Source: Brachionus plicatilis (Eukaryota > Rotifera > Eurotatoria > Ploima > Brachionidae). From it: a stretch of 64,000 nt of DNA. Positions 35,812 to 46,721 of the stretch are shown piece by piece; positions within the stretch are counted from its first letter, which is position 1; the number at the start of each line of letters is the position of its first letter. The position numbers and the translations under genes were made by a program. The notes under the pieces are model-generated. The model saw only the letters and a list, made by a program, of their open reading frames with translations, was not told the origin of the DNA and did no database searches. The DNA lies in assembly GCA_010279815.1 (NCBI GenBank), contig QEOQ01000180.1, forward strand, positions 171,770-235,769, in the 5' to 3' direction.

Positions 35812-36832
35812 TTAATGATAACCAAAATTGAACTCGCTTTTAATTTCTTCATCGATCAGTTCTTTATCAAAAAATTTAATTTCGTCATAAACAAAATTTC
35901 CTGTGGGATTGTTATTCCAATTGCTCTTGCCAAAATAGCAATTTGTTCTTTCTTTAATTACAAAAATATTGCTTACTCCGGTATCTAAATATGCCTCTTG
36001 ATTTCCGTCAACATGTATTGACATTTTACCATTAATTTGAATAAATGCCAAATGATACCATCTATTCAGTTGAACAACCATTTTTGATGTAACAGATTTT
36101 TGGATATTTTCATCACCGAATATTTTAAAAAATAATTTGTTATTTGTATCTGATAAACTAATTAATATATTGTAAGTATTTGGTCCATCTCCAAAATCTA
36201 AAAGCCGTTGCCAATGTTTAAAAGATTTAATCTTCACCCAAGCTAATATTGAAAATGTACTTCCAAAATAATTTCCACTTGGAATTATCATATAGCCATG
36301 ATTCAGAATAATTGATGAATTCGGATTCCCAAAGCGATCTTCAGTAAATTCAGCATTAGATGGTGAATGCATGTTTTTCGAGTCAATCAAATCATTTGTA
36401 TTACCATTTTCAATCGGCCAATAATTTATTAGTCTGGTGCTAAGATAAAAGGATCAGAAAATAATTTAACTTATTAAAAAATAAAAAATACTCTCTCCGG
36501 TAAGATTTTTCAATTAAAAATTTACTCGAACTTTTTTGAATGTAAAATCTACTGTAAAATGAATAGAGAATGCAATTTGAACCATTGAAAAAAGCAAATT
36601 CACATGCTACATTTGTTTGGCAGAAGTAAATACAATTTATTTTGCTAATTAAGAAAATATTTTTGATTATTAGACCATTTTTTGTTGCGTTAACCTCTAA
36701 TTTCTTATTTTCAAAAATGTGTCCTCCATTGGCTTAGATAAAAGTTATAAATTAATACACTAAAGAACAAAGCAAAAATATACTTTTAAAAATTTGCAAG
36801 AGACACAAAATCCTAAATGCTACCAACTGCAT
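35812..36832 (-). CDS. Secreted PAN/apple + LamG-domain protein, three exons
   Basis: Exons on the minus strand: 36832-36784 (MQLVAFRILCLLQIFK, a signal peptide), 36732-36492, and 36439-35812; the phases (1, then 2) fit exactly and give 305 aa with no stop. Exon 2 encodes GGHIFENKKLEVNATKNGL followed by a PAN/apple-like module with cysteines in INCIYFCQTNVACEFAFFNG and SNCILYSFY. Exon 3 is a laminin-G/concanavalin-like jelly roll: LINYWPIENGNTND, DRFGNPNSSI, STFSILAWVKIKSFKHWQRL, NRWYHLAFIQINGKMSIHVD, CYFGKSNWNN, DEIKFFDKEL. Such proteins are usually extracellular carbohydrate or matrix binders. A TATA-like GTATAAAAG lies 55 bp upstream. No membrane segment follows, so secretion is likely. 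A broken paralogue sits at 16156. Confidence 0.85.
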
Positions 36833-36885
36833 TAGAACTTTTTAGTATTTAGTTTTTGATATTTTTTGATTTTTTTTTCAAATTG

Positions 36886-36894
36886 CTTTTATAC
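36886..36894 (-). promoter_or_regulatory. TATA box of the PAN-LamG gene
   Basis: Minus-strand GTATAAAAG about 55 bp before the ATG at 36832. The same distance separates CCTATAAAAC from the ATG in the broken paralogue at 16156, and neighbouring sequence (GTAAATTTCGGATAATGTC there GTAAATTTTGGATAATGTT) is also shared, so the motif is conserved between the two loci. Confidence 0.55.
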
Positions 36895-37358
36895 TAAACA
36901 AAAATTTTTTATTTGTCCCATGAGATTTTTCTCAAACTTTTTTTTTTAATTTTAGTCCATTTAGAAAAAATGAATTTAGAAATAGACATTATCCGAAATT
37001 TACTTTTTTAAAACCCTTAGAGTATCTTTAGTCTTTTTAAGACATAATTTTCATTTTGTTAAAAGAAACAAAAACTAAAATGTTAATTTTGTTTCTTTTT
37101 AGAAAATTTTTGTAAATTTAAACATTATAAAAACAGTATTTGAGTTGATCTATTTGAGTATCTAACATTTAATATTTGAACAATTCAAAATATTTTCAAA
37201 GCTTTTTTTTTAACATAAATGAAAATGAAACCATGAAAAATCAATTTAAATTCATTTATTTTCTTAAATCCTTCGAAAAAATAAAAAGTTTGTCTATTTT
37301 TTAAATTTTTATTTAATTAATAATAAATATGAAAAAGAAATAAAACTAAAATTTGAAA
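36895..37358. other. Intergenic between PAN-LamG promoter and HSP copy 4
   Basis: Upstream region of the PAN-LamG gene; the first 150 bp is related to the region before 16156. The rest is AT-rich 3' flank of heat-shock copy 4. No gene. Confidence 0.5.
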
Positions 37359-38183
37359 TTATTTATTTTCCACTGATTTTTGACCATTGTTTATCTCAAT
37401 TGGTATTTGACGATGTGAGCTCTTAAAGTCACTATTCAAATCAGCTTTCAATGAAAGCATATTCTTATCTAAGTGACATTTTAATGAATTGAAATCAGTA
37501 TTCTCAGGCAGTGTTGTACGTCGATAAAAGCTCATTTGGGAAATGCCGTCTGGTCTTTCTTGTTTGTCTTCAGCTTGAATAATCACATCACGGTCTTTGC
37601 ATGTTACTTTGACTTTTGATGGATCTATGTTATTTGGTACAGAAAAATTCATTTCTACTTGTTTTCCACCATTTTGATTATCAACTACCCGAGGAAAATA
37701 GTCTTCTTTATTTAGAATAGCCTGTTCCTTGTCTATTTTCAATGGTAGTTCTATGACCAGTTGACCATTTGAAGCCAAGAAGCTGACCATTTTATCCACT
37801 TCAGCATTTGGTGGTAATTTATAACTCTTTTTGAATTCTCTTATGTGATAATCATCATCATCTGATTTATTCTCACCTTCTTTTCCATTCACAATCAATT
37901 TTTGTTTGTCATCAGACACTTTGACTTTTAGAGAGTCGGCCGAGTAGCCTCTGCAATCAACTTTGATTCGATATTTTTGTGGCACTTTTGGCTCAGATGG
38001 CAAAAAGTCATTAAAAAAATCTGGTCTATTTAACCACCTAAGATTTCGGCTCATCATGTGGTCCAATTCATCGAATGGATCGAACAAATCCAGTGTTGAT
38101 GGACCAAAACCAAGACTATGGGGTCGAGACCAAAGATCCATGTCAAACATTGATCTCGGAAACACATGTGGAATCAATGACAT
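37359..38183 (-). CDS. Two-domain small heat-shock protein (HSP20 family), copy 4
   Basis: Intact 274-aa chaperone with the same architecture as copy 3: N-terminal region ([18 protein letters not shown]), ACD1 about 68-150, linker, ACD2 about 177-262, C-terminal IPI motif. Reads VNGKEG where the other copies have VSGKEG. It shares with copies 1 and 2 the [10 protein letters not shown] form of domain 2, while copy 3 has QFEKNMLSLK, so sequence has been exchanged or inherited in mosaic fashion. Its 5' flank matches copy 3 to about 38655, further than copy 1 does. Intronless and alone on its strand between the PAN-LamG gene and retroelement debris. Confidence 0.95.
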   Translation of the reverse strand: MSLIPHVFPRSMFDMDLWSRPHSLGFGPSTLDLFDPFDELDHMMSRNLRWLNRPDFFNDFLPSEPKVPQKYRIKVDCRGYSADSLKVKVSDDKQKLIVNGKEGENKSDDDDYHIREFKKSYKLPPNAEVDKMVSFLASNGQLVIELPLKIDKEQAILNKEDYFPRVVDNQNGGKQVEMNFSVPNNIDPSKVKVTCKDRDVIIQAEDKQERPDGISQMSFYRRTTLPENTDFNSLKCHLDKNMLSLKADLNSDFKSSHRQIPIEINNGQKSVENK

Positions 38184-38260
38184 TTTGAAAAGTTTTTATT
38201 AGTTGATTTTTAATTGTCTTTAGTAAAATATTAGTTGAAAAAAATAAAATTTTCGTGAGT

Positions 38261-38300
38261 TTTTTATATGAAAGATATGCCATTCTAGTTAATTCTAGAA
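38261..38300 (-). promoter_or_regulatory. Heat-shock promoter of copy 4 (TATA + HSE)
   Basis: TATA motif at about 38261-38269 and HSE at 38283-38300 (TTCTAGAATTAACTAGAA on the minus strand), same spacing as copies 1 and 3. Nearby bases differ from the other copies, while the HSE core is unchanged. Confidence 0.7.
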
Positions 38301-38784
38301 GGAAAAGGTAGTAAATTGAATTTTCTAAGTAAGATAAAATAAGTTTTTTCTCGAAATAAAAAAGAAGTATCTGACATGTTCGCGTATATTCGCAAAAACA
38401 ATTCTAGTAACTTTAGATGATAATAATAATAATTTAGAATAATATTCAAAAATTTTTTAATTTGTTCACAAGTAATTATAAATTTTAATTCTCTTAAATA
38501 TTAAGCTAAAATTTTTTCTCAAAATTTTTGCGTACCAATACTGAACTGAATTATTTTTTATCAAAATTAATTAAAACAATAGAAATGGACATTGATTTGG
38601 TACAAGAGTAAGGTTTACACACAGAAGTGGAGGAAATAGTCCCAGATATTCGGTTAAGTTTTTACAATTGTTTTTTTCAGGTATTTTTTTCTTTTTCAGT
38701 CAACTTTTTTTACGGCTTAGAATTTTTCTATCACCAAAAATCATCATTTTTCTAAAATTTCTCTTTGCATTTTAAAAATACTCT

Positions 38785-39123
38785 TAGTAGTAGTAGTAGT
38801 AGTAGCTATTGCTTCGACACCTAACATGTAGAGTGTCTGAGCCCATTACCACCGATTGGCCGTGTGGAGCTGTAGCAGCCGATTTCATTATACTTATCTA
38901 AAGCCATTTTAAAATTAGCGGTTGACTTATGACAATGCGGAACTAATCTGTTTGAGAAAAATACATGTATGGCGCTTACTGCCGCTGGAAAATCGTTTCT
39001 AATTTGAGCTGGGAAACTTTCTCTTTGGATTCTGCTATTTCCTCTTAACGCCCTGATCGGACCTTTGTATTCTGATCTTTTCACTAGATTATTGACCAAG
39101 CCTACCTTTTCTATTCCATTCAC
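38785..39123 (-). pseudogene. Non-LTR retrotransposon 3' end with (CTA)n tail
   Basis: Minus strand 39123-38821 encodes the region after the reverse transcriptase core: KRSEYKGPIRALRGNSRIQR, IRNDFPAAVSAIHVFFSNRL, VPHCHKSTANFKMALDKY. The pattern (LRG…F.NR.VP.W..LP….FK..LD) is that of CR1/jockey-like LINEs. After the stop it ends in a (CTA)n run (38785-38806), the usual short-repeat 3' end of such elements. The 5' part is missing. Confidence 0.7.
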
Positions 39124-39565
39124 TAATTTTTACATGTCAATCAAATCCCCCTCAATTTTCTTTCACTTTCTTGTGATAATTAAGTAATTTTTTGTCTAAA
39201 AAACTCTCTTGGAACAAAAATACTTAAGTAAAATTAAAATGATTTTTAAAAAAATACTCTCTAATAAAGAAAATTTTTTTTTTTATAAAAAAAAATTAAA
39301 AAAAAAGTAAAATATTTCATTATTCATTTTCAATCATTTTTTTTAATTAATTTTATATTCAAGAAGTTATTTTGCTTACAAGAAGTTATTTTTTTTGCAT
39401 GTTAAAGCCTTTTTTTCCTACATAAAAAAAATCTAATCAGAATATATAATAAAATGTCCCTTTCTATCCTAGAGGATAATGCAAAACTTATGCTTATTTA
39501 CTGTTTTGTTTATTTGGTCATTTTTTCAGATTAAAAAATTGAATAAAACAATTAAAATTTTAAAT
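39124..39565. other. AT-rich intergenic, nothing recognised
   Basis: Follows the truncated 5' edge of the LINE fragment. Mostly poly-A and poly-T stretches; no coding frame, no clear repeat ends. Confidence 0.45.
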
Positions 39566-39895
39566 CTTGTTTAGAAATCCCAAGTACATTCTTCAGCCAG
39601 TTTGAAAATCATTGGAACAGTATTGCTCAGTCCCATATCTCACATATCTCTCACTCAACTGGATCTAAATACGTTTAATCTCCGCCAAGTATTCCTTCAA
39701 AAAAAATGTTTACCAGATGACTAAAAAGTTAAAAGAGTCGAAAGAGGTCAAACTTCAATCAAAAAACCTGCATTATCACGTCAGTCAAGTGAAAATAGTG
39801 AAGATTTGCTAACTCTACTGAGTCAAGATGTAATTATACTAAATCCGAAATCAACAAATCTTGAACCAGTTTATCCAAATGAAATTGAACATTAA
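39566..39895 (+). pseudogene. Frameshifted coding remnant, unidentified
   Basis: Plus-strand segments with protein-like composition lie in successive frames: PSTFFSQFENHWNSIAQSHI…STGSKYV, then SPPSIPSKKMFTR, then KVKRVERGQTSIKKPALSRQ…SENSEDLLTLLSQDVIILNP ending at TAA. Each is cut by a stop or shift with no fitting introns. Ser/Gln-rich, family not known. Either a broken gene or a retroelement piece. Confidence 0.35.
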
Positions 39896-40499
39896 ACACA
39901 ATTCAACCTAACCAAGTTTCTCAAAATGTTCCACTGAAAATGAAATAGACCAAAAATCAAAAAAAAGGATTTGATATCAATTGAACAAATAAAAAAACAA
40001 TCACATCATTTAATATGAAATAAAAATTAAAAAAATTAAAATTAAATAAATCTATTCTCCCTCTTAACTTAATATCTAATTATTCCTGCTGAATGTATTT
40101 TTCATTTCAAAAAAATTTGATTTCTTTATTCATTTCTCTTGTAAAAGATCAGATTTTTGCTTACCTTTATTTATTATATCGAAACTACTCAATATAAAAC
40201 CTAAAAGGAGTTTATTGACCATTCCAAACTGCCCGGAGTCCTACCTTAAATATTATATTAAAAAAATTAGATATTTTTGTGTCTCTTTTGTTTTTTTTTT
40301 AACTTTATTCATCATTTTTATGACTAGTGTTGGCAATCGTTTTTCAAAAATCGACGAATTTTTTTTAATCAATTGATTCGATTTCCAACACTAATCTATA
40401 ATAACCTGAAGTTTTTGAATTAAATACTCATTATAATTTTTTTAATAAATTTAAATTCTTAAATTTTTTTTTTGTAAATTGTCGTAAATGTAATTATTC

Positions 40500-40818
40500 G
40501 CCTAATTGGCAATGTGAAATTTTAGTACAAAAATTACAGTACAAAAAGTAAAAACGCTTTAATTTATTTTCTAATTGTGCAAAAATGGCTCTACAAAAAG
40601 TACAATATTGTACAAAATTTGTCTAACCGAATTCCAGGCTCTGCAAAAACTCTGCAATTTATTGCATTTTTTAATCAAATATTTTTTAATGGTGTGCATT
40701 TTACAGAAAAATGCAGACTTTTTGTAGAGCCATTTTTGCACAATTAGAAAATAAATTAAAGCGTTTTTACTTTTTGTACTGTAATTTTTGTACTAAAATT
40801 TCACATTGCCGCCTAATT
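40500..40818. mobile_element. 303-bp MITE with 8-bp target duplication
   Basis: Element 40508-40810, flanked by GCCTAATT on both sides (40500-40507 and 40811-40818). Terminal inverted repeats of about 95 bp start GGCAATGTGAAATTTTAGTA and are near-perfect. The centre (TTGTACAAAATTTGTC…TGCAATTTATTGC) is unrelated and non-coding. 8-bp duplications are made by hAT, P and Merlin families; a terminus beginning GG fits Merlin best, but this is inference. The ends resemble the 8070-8551 element. Confidence 0.88.
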
Positions 40819-41087
40819 TTGACTTAAAAAAATTTTTGATTTTTATCGACTGAAAAAAATTATTCGATTTTAAAGTAAGTCTACTAAATACTAGCCAAGT
40901 TTCAATATGCATCTCTTGTGGTCTTGGTTCTAGCTCATTATTCCCAAGTGGATAATTAAAATTTTAATTGTTTTGCCATAATGATTACCTTAACATCTTT
41001 ATTTAAGCTCATTAACTATCTTTAGTCCCTTCAAATCGTACAAAAGTTTTTTTAAACTACATGGAACTCTTCAAGAATTCTTATAAT
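40819..41087. other. Short intergenic stretch
   Basis: Between the MITE and the LINE fragment. No feature recognised. Confidence 0.4.
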
Positions 41088-41270
41088 TTAGAGGAGATGA
41101 GTGGCATCAGTTGATAATAAGCTGAGATCCTTCAGAGCATCCGGCAAGTCATTAATGTAAATGATGAAAAGTAGTGGACCAAGAGGTGAACTGCTTTTTA
41201 CTTTATACGACTTCACCCAGTATAACTCTTTGTATTCAGCCAAAACAAAATTCAAAATTTTATATCTCAT
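41088..41270 (-). pseudogene. Non-LTR reverse transcriptase palm fragment
   Basis: Minus strand reads SSSPLGPLLFIIYINDLPDA, then LKDLSLLSTDATHLL before a stop: the conserved S.LGPLLFIIYINDLP block leading to the catalytic F-A-D-D motif, here changed to STDAT, so inactive. Only about 60 codons remain and the flanks do not continue the protein. Confidence 0.75.
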
Positions 41271-41399
41271 TATTTAATACCAATTAAAAATAATAGCTTA
41301 TAACAATTAAATTATTTTACCTTTATTTAAAGATTCATCATGTTATGAATTTTAAAGTTTGAATTAATAAATGATAAACTTGTATGGTCGATTTCATTA

Positions 41400-42135
41400 A
41401 CAGATTAGTGTTGCGTCTCATATTTTTTCAAATTATTATCATAAAATTAAAGATAAGTTATCTATCATATCGAATAATTTGACTATTAATATTCCAAATT
41501 GTGATTCTTTAGATTATTTTTTTTAAATTAACAAGTGCTAATATTGATTCGGAAATACTCTCTTTACAAAAAGAATCTATTAATTTTTTAAGCTAGAACT
41601 TTATAAAAATTTAGCCGAATTGAATTATAAGTTTGATTTTAATTTAACAATTGACCAATTTAAAAGCCTAAAATAATTTATAAGATTAAAGCTGTTTTGA
41701 ATTTTAGAATGTGATAAAAATATTGGCTTATTTTTAATATCTAATGAGAATTATGAAACATTGGCATTAGAGCATTTGCATGATAAAAATTTTTACTTAA
41801 AAATGATTGATCTTAAGTCTGAGACGATTAGTTATATTAATTTTAATAATTAGCTTCGAGAAAAAAAATTTCTAAATCATTATTAACGAAACTGATTGTA
41901 GATAAAGGAACTTTAGGTAATTTTAGAATTTTACCCAAGTTACATATGGCTAAATTTGACTTTATACCGATTATTAATTATTAATTTTTGTCTTCTTATT
42001 GATATTTTACTGCATACTCGTCTTAAAAATTTTTCTAGTTTTATAAGAGACTCACAGAATCTTATTCAAGAATTAGAAAAAATTACAACTTATTTATTTG
42101 TTTATCTGTACCGAGCTAATGCTCCTTCAGAATAA
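41400..42135 (+). pseudogene. Penelope-like reverse transcriptase remnant
   Basis: In shifting plus-strand frames: CDKNIGLFLISNENYETLAL (from 41710) with EHLHDKNFYLKMIDLKSE; NFRILPKLHMAKFDFIPIIN (about 41917-41976); and LLIDILLHTRLKNFSSFIRD with SQNLIQELEKITTYLF, ending at TAA 42133-42135. The order DKN-G, (M/L)PKLH, RPI, then a helix-rich segment matches the N-terminal part of Penelope-like element RTs. Several in-frame stops and at least one shift show decay. No GIY-YIG endonuclease was found downstream. Confidence 0.5.
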
Positions 42136-43755
42136 AAATATATAATATATACAATTAAAAGAGACATTACTTTATACTCGAGTGATTTTGAGTATATCGA
42201 TTCCAAAAATTCATTTATTAACAATTGTTAAATTAAAATCGCTCTTAATGTACTGCTCTTGTTCAATATTCTCAACTAAATTAAACTGTTAAAAATTTTT
42301 AAATAATTTTGTATTACTCATTATCAATAATGATTATCATTCAAATTATTGTTGTATCCTAAAAAAATTAATTCTAATTAGAAAAACATTTAAATCTAAA
42401 TTAAAAATATTTCTTCGAGTTCAAAAAATGTTGCTAGTTATAAGTCAGAAAGATTCTAGACAAAAACAATAAATCATACGATAAATCAAAATTTCAACAA
42501 ACAAAAATAATTAGTTAAATTTTATATCAAAATGTTATTCAAATATTTAGAATATAATTGTTTATTAAAAAATGATTTGGATTTATTTAATTACAATTTA
42601 AGTTTATAAGCTCATCTTTGGTATTTCATTTTTTAAAGGCGATTAATATTTTATGATTTATAAACAAATTTAAGATCTTAATATACTCAAATTAAAATAA
42701 TTTTTATTTGTTTAACGAAATTTGGTTTAAAATATTTTAATAAGCCTTTAAAATAATCTGAAAAAAACTTGATTTTAACTCAAATTTATTAACAATTAAA
42801 ACTTGGTTCAAATATAAAACCAAATTTCAAAAAACTTATAAAAAAATAAGATTAGACTTAAACTAATGCTTTGCTTGGTGTTCGAAACAAAATATCGAAT
42901 TATTCAATGATTTATTAAGAACCTATTGCTAAAGAAAAAATCATAATTTCTAAGATTGAATTAATATTCAATTTTTAATATATGAACTTTAAGCGATTTT
43001 TTTGATCAATTTTTTATTTTCATATTATGAATAGCTTTCACAACTAAAAATTTTTATTCACTTTCATTCCCTAATGCTAGTACAAATTATTCTCAAGTTT
43101 GCTATAATTTTGTAATAATTTCAAATCAAGTTTGTTTTAATCCGTAAGATTGCATTTTTTTTAAAAATTATTCTAATCTTTGTGAAATGGTTCATTTAAT
43201 GATGTTTGAAAAAAATTTAGCTTCGAACATCAATCATTCAATTGACGCATTTAAATCATTATCTTTTCAATTTAACTCCTCAAAAATATTAATTAATTTA
43301 AAAAAATAAATCGTACCGAATCTTATTTTAAAAAGTATTTCTGGTTTGTATTGTATTTTCAACAAACTAATAAAAATAATTTTTAAATATATTTACCATA
43401 GCTTCGACAAAGGGTTATTTTATTTTAGCCATAATATTGAAAATAAAATTCTTACAGTTTTTTAATTTAAAGTAGTTATTTAAAGTGGTAAAAATTAGTA
43501 AAAATTTATTAATATTTAAAAAGGTTTTTTCAATAAATCATCTTAATAGCTCAACTGAATACAATCTCAAAATTCAAGTTATTCTCTTAGCATGAAATTA
43601 TTCCAACCAGCAAAAAAGTTCTAATAGATAATTCATCTGATATTAAGGTCTATAAAACAAAGGCTAAGTTTATGCCAATATCCAGTCTTAATATCAATTT
43701 CTGTTTTCATTTATCTAAATTGTATTGAGAAAAATAATTATTGCAGAAAATTAAG
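42136..43755. other. AT-rich region after the Penelope-like remnant
   Basis: Possibly the rest of the same decayed element: codon-like composition appears in places but with stops every 10-20 codons. At its right end it is the 5' flank of the smoothelin-like gene; TATTGCAG at 43737-43744 could be an acceptor for an upstream non-coding exon. Confidence 0.35.
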
Positions 43756-45409
<1,654 letters not shown>

Positions 45410-46721
45410 TTTTTTCTAGATTTGATTGGAATTTCATTAGGAATAGAATTTTTATTTTAAGCAGATTGAAAATGATAATTTTAAATTTAAATGTAAATTG
45501 TTTGGAATTTTTAGTTAAAAAAATTGTGTGAATAAATAATTTTAAATCATTAATTTTTAAACACCTTAAATTCAAGTAGATCTTCTAAATAGTATTTAAT
45601 CATTATGTTTGTCTAGAATCGATTGCAAAAATTAGAAAAATCATTTTTTTATAGTTCATATTTCATTTGTAATTAATTAATCAATCACATGTTTAGATAT
45701 TTTTTATAAATAATTTCCAGAATAGAATTTTTCAAATTTCTCATAATATCTTTACAAAAAATTTATACTTATCTTAAGTAAACATGAAAATTCTTTTCTT
45801 GAAACAATAAAAATGTTGAATTTTAAAATTTCTAAAAAATATTATTTAAACGTGCATATTTATCTTAAACTGGTATCATCCAGGTTAATCAACTTGGAAC
45901 GAGGTAGAAAAAAACATATAAAGAAGATACTAAAACATAAAAAAGAGAAGGTCACTTAAATCAAATTTTTTTATTAAAAGATAAATAAACATAAGTAAAA
46001 ATGAGTAAAAAACATTTATCCAATTTTTTTATTTTATTTTAATCAATCCAACATTGATCAAAAAAGAGAAAAAACTTAAGTCCACAAAGATATAAGTTCA
46101 TAAATCTAATCCATCTCATACCATTTACCAGCCCTGCTTTTTTTTTTATAAATATTTAACCATAAATCTAAGATAATCAATAAGATCAAGTATACAACAG
46201 GCGATAACAAATATGATAACTATATGATAACAAATAGCCTTGTTTAAGGAAAAAACAACATGTAAAATTAGTACAGACTGAGCTAATATGTTTTTTCTCT
46301 CAAAAAAAAATTATTTCCATACTTTTATGTTTTTATTGTTACCATAGTTACCATAGATGGGATCCTGCTGTTTCCCATCTTCGCAAGTCTAGCTTGCTAG
46401 CTTGTTGTAACTTATATTATTATTATTATATTATTATTGTCTTTTTAAAAAATTATTTTATCAAATTTCTCAATACGTTTTTTGTTTGAACAAAATTTCA
46501 TTTTATTTTTTTCTCCTTATTTAAAGGAAAAATAGAGGGAAATAATAAAAACTAATAAAATTTTTTTATTGAATTTAATTTTATAAAAGTTTTTTGAATT
46601 TCGAATAAAAAATAATAATTATTTCTTATGTTTTATTTGTTGTAAAAGCTTCATTTATTCTGCTTTTATTTAAAAAAAAAAAAAAATGCCAAAGTTTTAA
46701 ATAAAAAATTAGTCATTATCA
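45410..46721. other. Shared 3' region of smoothelin-like and DEG/ENaC genes
   Basis: Convergent 3' ends. 45425-45575 (smoothelin 3' UTR) is copied in inverse orientation at 55388-55535. 46330-46440 looks like a LINE 3' end (TCTAGCTTGCTAGCTTG then an ATT run). 46600-46721 is the 3' flank of the DEG/ENaC gene and matches the complement of 57255-57420. Confidence 0.55.
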
